Shown: piece by piece, positions 25,682 to 33,177 of the stretch
How the letters are laid out: each line of letters opens with the position of its first letter
Numbering within the stretch: the stretch's first letter is position 1
Made by a program: the position numbers and the translations under genes
From: Candidatus Nitronauta litoralis
GTDB lineage: Bacteria; Nitrospinota; Nitrospinia; Nitrospinales; Nitrospinaceae
DNA length: 64,000 nucleotides
Assembly (NCBI GenBank): GCA_015698285.1
Contig: CP048685.1
Location: forward strand, 1,860,001 to 1,924,000
Reading direction: 5' to 3'
Notes under the pieces: model-generated
What the model saw: the letters and a program-made list of their open reading frames with translations, nothing else
What the model was told of the DNA's origin: nothing
Database searches by the model: none

Positions 25682-26995
25682 TTACTTATCTGCATTTTTT
25701 ATTGGAAGGTTGGCTTCTACTCTGGTGCCTGTATGAACTTCACTGAAAATATTCAATTTTCCTCCATGAGCTTCGGCAATGATGCGGCATAGATAAAGGC
25801 CCAACCCATACCCTCCAGTCTGTCGCTGGCGTGCCGGGTCCACCCGGTAAAAAGGTTCTGTCAGAAATGGAATATGTTTTTCCTCGATACCTTTTCCGAA
25901 ATCTTCCACAGAGATCACAATTGCATCATCTGTTTTGTTCAACGTCAGTCTGGTTGGGTTCGCACCGTCCGGATTATGTTTGATGGCGTTGTCTAAAAGG
26001 TTTTTCAGCAAGATTTTTATTCGCACCGCATCAACACTGGCGAAAAATTCAGGATCTAAAAGATTTGTTTCCAGGGCCTTGCCCTTAAAATACTCGTCCA
26101 CCACCTCCTGAACCAGACCAGTTAAGGAAACTTCCGATTTATTGAGAGCGCTGTGTCGTGTGGTCAAGCGTTCGGTTTCCAGCAATTCGGTGATCAGGTT
26201 GTCCATTTCTGAAAGGTCATGATTGATTTCCTCCCGCGTCTTTTTATCATTGACCATTTCCAGAGAAACCTTAACCCGCGTCATGGGCGAGCGCAGTTCA
26301 TGGCTGATGGCTAAAAGCAGTTGCCGTTTGGCTTCGAGCATCTGTTGAATATCGTCTGCCATTTTATTGATGCTGTTTGACAGATCCCCCAGTTCGTCGC
26401 GTCGGTTGATTTCAATCCGCTGGCTAAGATTCCCTTCACCGATCAATTCGACTCCGTCTTTTATTGCTTTGATGGGGGCAAAAATCCGCCGGGTGGCACG
26501 ATAAAGAATGACCAGTAAAACCAGAGCAATGGCAAGGGGTATCGCTTTATGCCAAGTCCACGAGGGTCGGGAATGGGGAACAGAAAATGCGAGTGTGTAA
26601 TCCTGATGTTTTCTTACCAGATAGTCCCGGTCTTCAAATTCGCCCAGAGTGTAGTCGACCCCATTTTTGGAAAATCGCTTGTAGTAGTGGATGCCCTCTA
26701 AATCCAGAGGTGTTTCTGTGGAAGACCATTGCCTGTCCTGATCAAAAAGATGAATCTCCACCGGGAGGTCTTTCACGATTTCCTGGGCTCGATTAAAATC
26801 AGGCGGCGTCCCAATATCCTGCTGGATGTACTCCATATAACGGAATAAATGCGGCTTGATGTTTTCTTTGAAGTTGGAGCGGAAAGCGAATCGCATGGAG
26901 CCACCCACCAGCACCAGCAGCACCAGGGCCATGACAATGAACAGAAGAACAAGCTTCGCAGACAGGGAATGTTTTTTTCTTTTAAACAGTGCCAT
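25682..26995 (-). CDS. Sensor histidine kinase, CpxA/BaeS-like
   Basis: A 437-residue inner-membrane kinase. It has a TM helix (LVLLFIVMALVLLVLVGGSM), a periplasmic domain of about 125 residues, a second TM (AIPLAIALVLLVILYRA), a HAMP domain (APIKAIKDGVELIGEGNLSQRIEINRRDELGDLSNSINKM), then HisKA with the phospho-acceptor in AISHELRSPMTRVKVSLEM. The ATPase boxes are NLLDNAIKHNP (N), DFGKGIEEKHIPFLTEPFYRVD (G1/F) and GGYGLGLYLCRII (G2). The gene begins at the last base of the regulator gene, so the two are translated together. It probably senses envelope stress, given the Spy/CpxP-like gene in the same operon. Confidence 0.92.
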   Translation of the reverse strand: MALFKRKKHSLSAKLVLLFIVMALVLLVLVGGSMRFAFRSNFKENIKPHLFRYMEYIQQDIGTPPDFNRAQEIVKDLPVEIHLFDQDRQWSSTETPLDLEGIHYYKRFSKNGVDYTLGEFEDRDYLVRKHQDYTLAFSVPHSRPSWTWHKAIPLAIALVLLVILYRATRRIFAPIKAIKDGVELIGEGNLSQRIEINRRDELGDLSNSINKMADDIQQMLEAKRQLLLAISHELRSPMTRVKVSLEMVNDKKTREEINHDLSEMDNLITELLETERLTTRHSALNKSEVSLTGLVQEVVDEYFKGKALETNLLDPEFFASVDAVRIKILLKNLLDNAIKHNPDGANPTRLTLNKTDDAIVISVEDFGKGIEEKHIPFLTEPFYRVDPARQRQTGGYGLGLYLCRIIAEAHGGKLNIFSEVHTGTRVEANLPIKNADK

Positions 26996-27669
26996 TATTG
27001 AATCTTCCCCGCGAAACAGTATCCCGTTCCCCGTATGGTCTTGATAAATTCTGCCGGTTTTAGCTTCTGCCGCAGACGGCTGACCAGGATGTCTACGGAG
27101 CGTGAAAACACTTCGGTTTCCACGCCTTGAAGATGGTTGAGGATTTCATCACGCGTGAAAGACTTGCCAGGGTGCAAGGCAAACAGTTCCATCAACTGGT
27201 ATTCCATGGAGGTGAGGCTCAACGCCTTGCCCTTAAGCGTTACCTGCCGCAGTTCCGTATCCACAACCAATTCATCAAAACGCAGGACCTTGTTGCCTTG
27301 CGTCTGTTGAGAAGTTCGTTTCAGGATATTTTGAATGCGGGCGACCAGTTCCCGTGGCTCAAAGGGCTTGGGTAAATAATCATCGGCTCCCAGTTCAATC
27401 CCCACCACCCGGTCCATCACCTCGCCACGAGCCGTGAGCATGACGATGGGGATATCGCTTTCCTTGCGGATGGTTTTGCAAACCTCGAACCCGTCCATTT
27501 CCGGAAGCATGACATCCAGGATGACGAGATCGAAATGTCCTTTCTTCAATCGGGCAAACCCCTGTGAAGGGCTGTTGGCGCTTTCCAGTTTGAAGGAAAA
27601 ACGTTCGAAGTACTGGACCAGTAAATCGGCCAGTCGTTCGTCATCGTCAATCAGGAGGATGGTTGGCAT
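26995..27669 (-). CDS. OmpR/CpxR-family response regulator
   Basis: A 224-residue regulator. The receiver domain has the acidic pair in LLIDDDER, the phospho-acceptor Asp in DLVILDVMLPEMDG, MLTARGEV and the Lys in DYLPKPFEPREL. The C-terminal winged helix is LVVDTELRQVTLKGKALSLTSMEYQLMELFALHPGKSFTRDEIL...RSVDILVSRLRQKL. Its likely target is the three-part GTTAC/GAAAC direct repeat upstream of the Spy-like gene at 28263-28287. It is encoded downstream of that gene, past an intercistronic terminator. Confidence 0.93.
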   Translation of the reverse strand: MPTILLIDDDERLADLLVQYFERFSFKLESANSPSQGFARLKKGHFDLVILDVMLPEMDGFEVCKTIRKESDIPIVMLTARGEVMDRVVGIELGADDYLPKPFEPRELVARIQNILKRTSQQTQGNKVLRFDELVVDTELRQVTLKGKALSLTSMEYQLMELFALHPGKSFTRDEILNHLQGVETEVFSRSVDILVSRLRQKLKPAEFIKTIRGTGYCFAGKIQ

Positions 27670-27690
27670 AAATAAATTGAATGGAAATTA

Positions 27691-27722
27691 AAAAAAACGC
27701 CGGGCGAAAATTCACCCGGCGC
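27691..27722 (-). terminator. intercistronic terminator between the Spy-like gene and its regulator gene
   Basis: On the minus strand a GCGCCGGGTG / CGCCCGGCG stem with an A/T loop is followed directly by eight T. It lies just after the Spy-like stop codon and before the regulator gene. It should let the abundant chaperone be made in excess over the two-component pair. Confidence 0.85.
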
Positions 27723-27732
27723 ACTTCTTTGA

Positions 27733-28185
27733 TTAATTATACTTCCTGGAATGTCGACGGTGTTCCATCTTGTCCTTGATTTTTTCACGGAGCGTCTTTT
27801 GCTGTTCCGGTGTGAGGCTATCGAAAAAACCAGCCAGGGCAACCACCACTTCCGGTGCTTTTTCATTCACCGTCCGGGTTTTTTCTTTCACCAAGGATAA
27901 AATCCGATCCTGGTCCAGTTTGGGTTGCTCCAGCATTTCAAAAAAGTCCGTGCGGGTTTGGGTTCGCTGTGCTTTCATTTCCTGCCGGACCTTTAAGATT
28001 TCATTTTTGGCAATGACCAGTTTGCTGGTCTGTTCTTCATTGAGATCCAGCTTGTCCTTGATTTTTTCGACAATGTGATCGGCCCGCTGTTCCGGGCTGA
28101 CGTGTCGGTGCCCGCAACCCACAGCGGTACCCATCAAGAAAAGTCCTGATACGAGAAGACCCACTACAGAAGCTGCTGTTTTCAT
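27733..28185 (-). CDS. Spy/CpxP-family periplasmic protein
   Basis: A 150-residue helical exported protein. The N-terminus TAASVVGLLVSGLFLMGTAVGC ends in a possible lipobox. The mature part HRHVSPEQRADHIVEKIKDKLDLNEEQTSKLVIAKNEIL ... FFDSLTPEQQKTLREKI carries two LTxxQ-type motifs (LNEEQ, LTPEQQ), the mark of Spy/CpxP proteins. These act as ATP-independent chaperones or dampen the CpxA sensor. The C-terminal MEHRRHSRKYN and N-terminal HRH could bind metal. ATG 28185 follows AAGGAG by 7 nt. It is first in the operon with the CpxR/A-like pair. Confidence 0.82.
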   Translation of the reverse strand: MKTAASVVGLLVSGLFLMGTAVGCGHRHVSPEQRADHIVEKIKDKLDLNEEQTSKLVIAKNEILKVRQEMKAQRTQTRTDFFEMLEQPKLDQDRILSLVKEKTRTVNEKAPEVVVALAGFFDSLTPEQQKTLREKIKDKMEHRRHSRKYN

Positions 28186-28224
28186 GATTGTACTCCTTTT
28201 GTTATTCAATTTTTAATTGAAAAC

Positions 28225-28287
28225 AGAATACTCATGAAACGGGTTGCGATCCTTTCGACACCGTAACGAATTGTTTCAGTTTGTAAC
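28225..28287 (-). promoter_or_regulatory. candidate OmpR/CpxR-type operator and promoter of the Spy-like operon
   Basis: On the minus strand GTTAC (28287-28283), GAAAC (28277-28273) and GTTAC (28267-28263) repeat at exact 10-bp intervals, one helical turn, as OmpR-family regulators prefer. A -10-like TATTCT at 28230-28225 lies downstream with no good -35, as expected for an activated promoter. The sites would lie at about -45 to -69. The encoded CpxR-like regulator is the obvious candidate to bind. Confidence 0.6.
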
Positions 28288-28389
28288 AGGCGGCAGGATT
28301 CGAAATATTTTGGGATCTGAAATAATTATATAGTCGAAAAAAAGGACTTGATAGTAAGGGGTTGATACTCAACCTGAAAATAGAGCCCT

Positions 28390-28494
28390 TCATCGCGAGC
28401 GATTGAAAGGAGCGCCGCGATCCAGAGGAGTTTTTTTTCTTCCGGGCGTTGCCCGGCTGGATTGCTTCGTCACGGATGTTTCTCGCAATGACGA
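28390..28494. repeat. MITE-like palindromic repeat, copy 1
   Basis: Starts TCATCGCGAGCGA and ends TCTCGCAATGACGA, with GATCCAG and CTGGATTGCTTCGTC as inner inverted parts. The same ends recur at 46363-46516. No ORF lies inside. It sits between the Spy operon promoter and the phosphomannomutase gene's stop. Confidence 0.65.
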
Positions 28495-28513
28495 AAATAA
28501 ATAGTATAAATTT

Positions 28514-29878
28514 TTAGAGCTCTACCTTAACATCCGGCTCATACTGCTTGAGTTGTTTCGATAAGATATCTTTGATGGCGTTGAGTTTTTCCGGAGTCGA
28601 AGCTTCAGCTCGCAACACCAGTACCGGTTGTGTGTTCGAAGCGCGTATCAGGGCCCAGCCGTCTTCAAAGTTGACGCGCACGCCGTCGATATCGATCACA
28701 TCGTAATCTTTGCGGAAGTGTTCCGTTAGTTCGCTGACAATTTTGAATTTCAGATCATCCGGACAATCGACTCTTATTTCCGGTGTGTTGTGCATGACAG
28801 GGAGGTCTGACAACATTTCGGAAATGGTCTGGTTGCTGTTGGCAACGATCTCAAGAATACGGCAGGCGGCGTAAATCGCATCATCATAGCCATAATAATT
28901 GTCGGCAAAACAGATGTGTCCGCTCATTTCTCCGGCGAGCAGGGCACCGGTTTCGCGCATTTTCTTTTTGATGAGCGAATGTCCGGCGGCAGACATCTGC
29001 GGATCGCCGCCGTGTTTCTTGATATCTTCGTACAGGTTTTGCGAACACTTCACCTCGCCCACAACAGCGGTGCCCGGATGTTGTTTCAGTACCGCGCGTG
29101 CAAACAGGATGAGCAGTTCATCGCCCCACAGCAGGCGACCTTTTTCATCGACCACACCGAGGCGGTCGGTATCGCCATCAAACCCGATACCGATTTCCGC
29201 GCCTTCTTGTTTAACGCGGTCCATCAACGGGATCATGTTTTTCTCAACGGTCGGGTCGGGGTGATGGTTGGGAAAGGTGCCGTCGGGTTCGCAAAACTGC
29301 TCGATAGGGTCCATGCCCAGTTCGCGGATCAGGCGTGGCCCGGTGATGCCGAAGCACCCGTTGCCTCCGTCCAGCACCACCTTGACCGGGCGTTTGATGT
29401 TGATGATGCTTTTGACCTTGGCGCAATAAGCATCCTGTATGTCTTCTTCCCGGGCAGACCCGCTACCGGTTTCAAAGTCGTTGTTTTCGATGAGCGCTTT
29501 TAATTCCTGGATGCGTTCTCCGTAGAGGCTGTGTTTCCCCGCGCTTAATTTGAAGCCGTTGTACTCCGGGGGATTGTGACTGCCCGTGATCATCACTCCG
29601 CCATCCGGATTGAGATGGTGCAGGGAGAAATAGGCGAGGGGGGTCGCCACCTGTCCGATGTCGATGACATCACAGCCGGTGGAGTTGAGCGCGCGTGTGA
29701 TGATGTCGCGGAACCCGCGTGAACTGGCGCGGACATCCCAGCCGAGGGTGAGGGTTTTGCCTCCCTGCCTGCGGATGCAGGTGCCGACTGCTTTGCCGAT
29801 CTTTTCGACCACGTCGGGGAGGAGGTCGGTCTCCACAAGACCGCGAATATCGTACTCTCTGAAAATCTGGGGATTCAT
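28514..29878 (-). CDS. Phosphomannomutase/phosphoglucomutase (AlgC/ManB type)
   Basis: A 454-residue alpha-D-phosphohexomutase that interconverts hexose 6- and 1-phosphates for nucleotide-sugar synthesis. It has FREYDIRG at the start, the phosphoserine loop MITGSHNPPEYNG, the metal loop GFDGDTDRLG, the sugar loop GEMSGH and the phosphate-binding RASNTQP near the C-terminus, all intact. Which sugar is preferred cannot be decided from these motifs. Confidence 0.93.
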   Translation of the reverse strand: MNPQIFREYDIRGLVETDLLPDVVEKIGKAVGTCIRRQGGKTLTLGWDVRASSRGFRDIITRALNSTGCDVIDIGQVATPLAYFSLHHLNPDGGVMITGSHNPPEYNGFKLSAGKHSLYGERIQELKALIENNDFETGSGSAREEDIQDAYCAKVKSIINIKRPVKVVLDGGNGCFGITGPRLIRELGMDPIEQFCEPDGTFPNHHPDPTVEKNMIPLMDRVKQEGAEIGIGFDGDTDRLGVVDEKGRLLWGDELLILFARAVLKQHPGTAVVGEVKCSQNLYEDIKKHGGDPQMSAAGHSLIKKKMRETGALLAGEMSGHICFADNYYGYDDAIYAACRILEIVANSNQTISEMLSDLPVMHNTPEIRVDCPDDLKFKIVSELTEHFRKDYDVIDIDGVRVNFEDGWALIRASNTQPVLVLRAEASTPEKLNAIKDILSKQLKQYEPDVKVEL

Positions 29879-29927
29879 AGTCTTTCCTGTTAGTTAAATG
29901 AGCTTTGTGTATTCCCTAAAATCAAAG

Positions 29928-29960
29928 CAAAGGCGGATACTTCACTTCGTTCAGAATGAC
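29928..29960 (-). repeat. degenerate solo copy of the GTCATTCTGAG repeat
   Basis: Reads CAAAGGCGGATACTTC...TTCAGAATGAC, the inverted form of the 36-nt repeat with several changes. It lies between two minus-strand genes. Confidence 0.5.
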
Positions 29961-29983
29961 AGTTTTTTTAATTTACGGGTTGT

Positions 29984-31237
29984 TCAAGATTCTTCAGGTT
30001 TTTTAACCAGTATGGCTTCAATGTCGATGATTTCGCCTTCGCGGAAGATCCCCAGCAGAATTGTTTTGCCGGGGGTCAGGCCGAGGAGCTTGCGTCGGAA
30101 AAGGAGAAAATCGTCCATGGTCTGGCCGTTCAGTTCGATGATGATATCGTCCTTTTGCAATCCTGCCTTTTGAGCCGGACTTTTCTCTGACACCTCGTGG
30201 ATGAGAATGCCCGAGGAGTCGGGGTAATTCAGGCGCACCGCATCTTTGGTGGTGAGCGGGATACCGGCGGCACCAAACCAGCCGCGACCGGTCTGTCCGG
30301 TGATCAACAGCGGCATCACTTCCTTCACCGTGTTCATGGGGATGGCGAACCCGACCAGTTGAGCATCGGAAATGATCGCGGTGTTGACTCCGATCACTTC
30401 GCCGTACAGGTTGATCAGCGGACCCCCGCTACTGCCGGGGTTGATCGCCGAGTCGGTTTGCAGGAAGTCGAGGACCTGCCCGCCCTGTCCCGGAATCACC
30501 CGTTGTTTGGCGCTGATCAGGCCGGAAGTCATCGTGTGCGTCAGGCCCAGGGGATTCCCGATGGCAATGACCATTTCACCGACTTTAAGGGCATCGGAGT
30601 CGCCGAGAGGCAATGCCTGCAGTGGAAATCCAGCTTCAGCTTTTAACAAGGCGGTGTCGGTTATCGGGTCCATTCCGATGATCCTTGCGGGTATCTGCTG
30701 GTCGTCTCCCGACAAGACGACGCGAATTTCTGTGGCGTTGGCTGCAACGTGAGCATTGGTGAGAATGTATCCCTCTTCGTTGATGATGAACCCGGAACCC
30801 AGGCTGATACCCTGTGATTGCTGGGGCAGGGGAACTTTCCACGGAACGACGTCAATCAGATCGGACAGCAGGGGAATGCGAAGCGGTAAAATGTCGTTGG
30901 GTGAAAGGCCAAAGCGGATATCGTGTTCTTCCAGTTTGAGCGTGTAGATGTTCACCACACCGCTTTTTACTTCGTCAAGTAATTCCGTGTAGGTGCTGTT
31001 GCTGATGATGATGGGTTCTCTTTCTTCTGAAGATGCCGGGTCTTCATCCCAGAAGTTGGACAGGTCGATGTCTTCAATATTGATTTTACGGAACCGTTTG
31101 TCGAACACTTCCGCATCCTCCGACACCAGCTTTTTGGTCGGTGCTTTCGGATTGTTGGCAACACTGCATGCATTCATTATTAGAGCGGTGATCAGGATGG
31201 CGGCTGACTGATAATATTGTTGTTTTGCAAGAAACAT
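29984..31237 (-). CDS. HtrA/DegP-like serine protease with PDZ domain, lipoprotein
   Basis: A 417-residue periplasmic protease. The N-terminus SAAILITALIMNACS looks like a lipoprotein signal. The trypsin-like domain has His in LTNAHVAANATE, Asp in DPITDTALLKAE and Ser in INPGSSGGPLIN. A PDZ domain follows (SGILIHEVSEKSPAQKAGLQKDDIIIELNGQTM). The chain has one PDZ domain, so it is of DegS/HtrA type. ATG 31237 follows AAGGA; the frame runs 37 codons further upstream into the neighbouring gene, which does not fit a signal peptide. Ten bp separate it from the SDR gene upstream. Confidence 0.9.
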   Translation of the reverse strand: MFLAKQQYYQSAAILITALIMNACSVANNPKAPTKKLVSEDAEVFDKRFRKINIEDIDLSNFWDEDPASSEEREPIIISNSTYTELLDEVKSGVVNIYTLKLEEHDIRFGLSPNDILPLRIPLLSDLIDVVPWKVPLPQQSQGISLGSGFIINEEGYILTNAHVAANATEIRVVLSGDDQQIPARIIGMDPITDTALLKAEAGFPLQALPLGDSDALKVGEMVIAIGNPLGLTHTMTSGLISAKQRVIPGQGGQVLDFLQTDSAINPGSSGGPLINLYGEVIGVNTAIISDAQLVGFAIPMNTVKEVMPLLITGQTGRGWFGAAGIPLTTKDAVRLNYPDSSGILIHEVSEKSPAQKAGLQKDDIIIELNGQTMDDFLLFRRKLLGLTPGKTILLGIFREGEIIDIEAILVKKPEES

Positions 31238-31247
31238 ATTAGATTCC

Positions 31248-32045
31248 TTAATAAGGTTGGCGCAGAACGCCGCCATCGACGATGAAATTGGATCCGGTGA
31301 TCCATGAAGCCTGGACTGATGAGAGAAAGAGGACAAGTCCGGTAACATCTTCCGGCAGCCCCATCCGTTTCAGCGGTACCGTAAGGGCCGTGGAACTTCG
31401 GATTTCTTCCGCCATTTCTGAAACATTTTTGCCACTGGCCTGCGCTGCCTGTTCGGCTTCCTGTTCCCAGGACCGGCTCCAGACCGGGCCAGGTGAAACC
31501 GTATTGACCCGGATGCCATCTTTTGCAAGGGTTATTGATAGTGAGGCGGACAGGGCCGACATTCCGGCTTTCATGGCGCAATAATGCGGAAAGATTTCGC
31601 CCGGGCGGCTGGCGGCAATGGACGATATATTGATGATGCCAGGGGAATCCGATTTTTTCAGGGCCGGAATGAAAACACGTGACAACCTGACGGCTGACAG
31701 GAGATTGACTTCGAACGCTTTCTGCCAGTCATCATCGTCGAGTTCAAAAAACGTGGCCAGTTTGCCGATAGCGCCGGCATTGTTGACGAGGGTGTCGACT
31801 TCACCCCATGCCCCCTCGATTTTTTCAAAGAACTGTTGAATGTCTTCCGCGCTGGTTACATCGGCAGTTTCGAACAGGTGTCCGGTGCCCGTAATTTCAG
31901 TGGACAGGGATTTCAGCCGGTCGGCGCTGCGGGCGCATCCTGCTACCTGGGCTCCTGCTTCTGCAAAGGCCAGCGCCAGGGCACGGCCAATACCGTCACC
32001 AGCGCCGGTGACGACTACTTTACGATCTTTGAGAGAGAGTTCCAT
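31248..32045 (-). CDS. Short-chain dehydrogenase/reductase
   Basis: A 265-residue NAD(P)-dependent oxidoreductase of the classical SDR type. It has the cofactor site VVTGAGDGIGRALALAFAEAG, DV near residue 63, NNAGAIG, catalytic Ser in INISSIAAS, and Tyr/Lys in HYCAMKAG, then RVNTVSPGPVWS and the C-terminal ITGSNFIVDGG. The motif set is complete, so it should be active. The substrate is unknown. It is transcribed toward the HtrA-like gene and is probably in one operon with it. Confidence 0.88.
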   Translation of the reverse strand: MELSLKDRKVVVTGAGDGIGRALALAFAEAGAQVAGCARSADRLKSLSTEITGTGHLFETADVTSAEDIQQFFEKIEGAWGEVDTLVNNAGAIGKLATFFELDDDDWQKAFEVNLLSAVRLSRVFIPALKKSDSPGIINISSIAASRPGEIFPHYCAMKAGMSALSASLSITLAKDGIRVNTVSPGPVWSRSWEQEAEQAAQASGKNVSEMAEEIRSSTALTVPLKRMGLPEDVTGLVLFLSSVQASWITGSNFIVDGGVLRQPY

Positions 32046-32066
32046 GTTAGTATCTGTTTTTATTTT

Positions 32067-32125
32067 GCTCGTACGAAAACTTTTAGAACGTCAAATTTGC
32101 TTGTACAAAAACTTTTAGAACGTCA
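32067..32125. repeat. 32-bp-spaced tandem repeat in the divergent SDR / membrane-protein gap
   Basis: Two nearly identical 27-nt units, GCTCGTACGAAAACTTTTAG and GCTTGTACAAAAACTTTTAG, each continuing AACGTCA, start 32 bp apart (32067 and 32099). Each holds a 6-8 bp palindrome (CGTACG, TTGTACAA). They sit just before the ATG at 32131 and just upstream of the minus SDR gene. Confidence 0.75.
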
Positions 32126-32130
32126 TCGAA

Positions 32131-32484
32131 ATGTTTGCTGAAGCCTTTCCCAATATAGCCAACTCGCCTTCACTGGTCTGGGTGGTGGCATCGATTTGTC
32201 TGCACATCGTCAACACCTTCATCGGGTTGACCATGGCGTTTCATAAATCGACCCCGTCCCGGGTGCGGATGCACCTGGTTTTTTACTGCTGTATTCTGCT
32301 GTGCCTGTCGATGTACCTCGTGCTCAACGGTGTGCATGGGGAAAACACGATTTTCGACTATGGAGTCGGGCTTTACTTTATCACAATCCTGCCCCTGAGC
32401 GTGAAATGGGACAATCTGGTGCACGGATTGGTCGCGGTGGTGGGATTGACTCTATTGCCGGTGTTGATTTTACTGCAGATATAA
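32131..32484 (+). CDS. Small four-helix membrane protein, unknown function
   Basis: A 117-residue protein with hydrophobic segments around SLVWVVASICLHIVNTFIGLTMAF, MHLVFYCCILLCLSMYLVL, TIFDYGVGLYFITILPLSV and LVHGLVAVVGLTLLPVLILL, so probably four inner-membrane helices. No family is recognised. It is divergent from the SDR gene, and its 5' flank holds the tandem repeat. No clear Shine-Dalgarno is seen. Confidence 0.6.
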   Translation: MFAEAFPNIANSPSLVWVVASICLHIVNTFIGLTMAFHKSTPSRVRMHLVFYCCILLCLSMYLVLNGVHGENTIFDYGVGLYFITILPLSVKWDNLVHGLVAVVGLTLLPVLILLQI

Positions 32485-32603
32485 ATTCAGGTTATTTCCG
32501 AGCCATATTATTTAATGTGATTCCCTGGATCTCTGGCAAATCGCACTTGTTGCGATACCCATGAAAAGCCAAAATGAGATTCTTCTCAGAGTATATCCTG
32601 CGC

Positions 32604-32635
32604 CTGTCGAAGGGCTTCACATCGTTCAGAATGAC
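32604..32635 (-). repeat. degenerate GTCATTCTGAG-type repeat, inverted copy
   Basis: Reads CCTGTCGAAGGGCTTC...GTTCAGAATGAC. It lies 74 bp before a forward copy, in a 290-bp gap that shows no credible gene. Confidence 0.55.
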
Positions 32636-32708
32636 ATGCTGTGGTTCTAGGGGTTTTAAGACAGCAGTCAACAGACCCCGGTAATTAAAAACCAAACTTC
32701 AACAGATT

Positions 32709-32744
32709 GTCATTCTGAGCCAAAGGCGAAGAATCCAGCCTTTG
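32709..32744 (+). repeat. GTCATTCTGAG repeat, forward 36-nt copy
   Basis: Reads GTCATTCTGAGCCAAAGGCG then AAGAATCCAGCCTTTG. It has the same length as the 12292 copy, with a few changes. Confidence 0.75.
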
Positions 32745-32774
32745 TGCTTGAGTCGAAAAAGAGGGGAAGGAGGG

Positions 32775-33080
32775 TCAGTCGACGAGCTTGGCCTTGATGG
32801 TGATATCGCCGTAGACTTTGGTTCGGCAACCGAGCTTTTTGTTGTCGCCGATCTTGTGCAGTTTTTCGATGATGGTATGACCGTCGACATTTTCCAGAGG
32901 TTCGACCTCAATCAGGCAGGTGCCGCAGGACCCCATCCCGTGGCAGTTGAGTTGTTCGTTCATTCCCTTGTAAAGGCTGATGCCCTTGGACTGGGCAGCC
33001 TCGCGCAGGTTGCCCCCATATCCAATTTTGAAAGTCTGGGTTTTGCCGGTTACGGAATCTTCAACAGTGATTTTAGGCAT
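32775..33080 (-). CDS. [2Fe-2S] ferredoxin
   Basis: A 101-residue electron carrier. The cluster ligands are seen in NCHGMGSCGTCL (C-x5-C-x2-C) with the fourth Cys in KLGCRTKVYGD, the plant/adrenodoxin-type pattern. ATG 33080 gives MPKITVEDSVTGK; an upstream in-frame start would add ten poorly conserved residues. It follows cysN by about 100 bp in the same direction, so it may feed electrons to sulfur assimilation, although the linkage is only positional. Confidence 0.85.
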   Translation of the reverse strand: MPKITVEDSVTGKTQTFKIGYGGNLREAAQSKGISLYKGMNEQLNCHGMGSCGTCLIEVEPLENVDGHTIIEKLHKIGDNKKLGCRTKVYGDITIKAKLVD

Positions 33081-33177
33081 ACTGTGCTTCCCTGAAAAAT
33101 TTGAGCCCACATTGTGACTGGATAGCGAAAAATGTCAAATGCTTTTTCCGCCGACCCAGAGCCTGCAATAACTCTCT

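Noticed and set aside
32492-32695. Small minus-strand ORF in the gap before the ferredoxin gene
   Set aside because: It crosses the interspersed repeats, has no ribosome site and no recognisable sequence.
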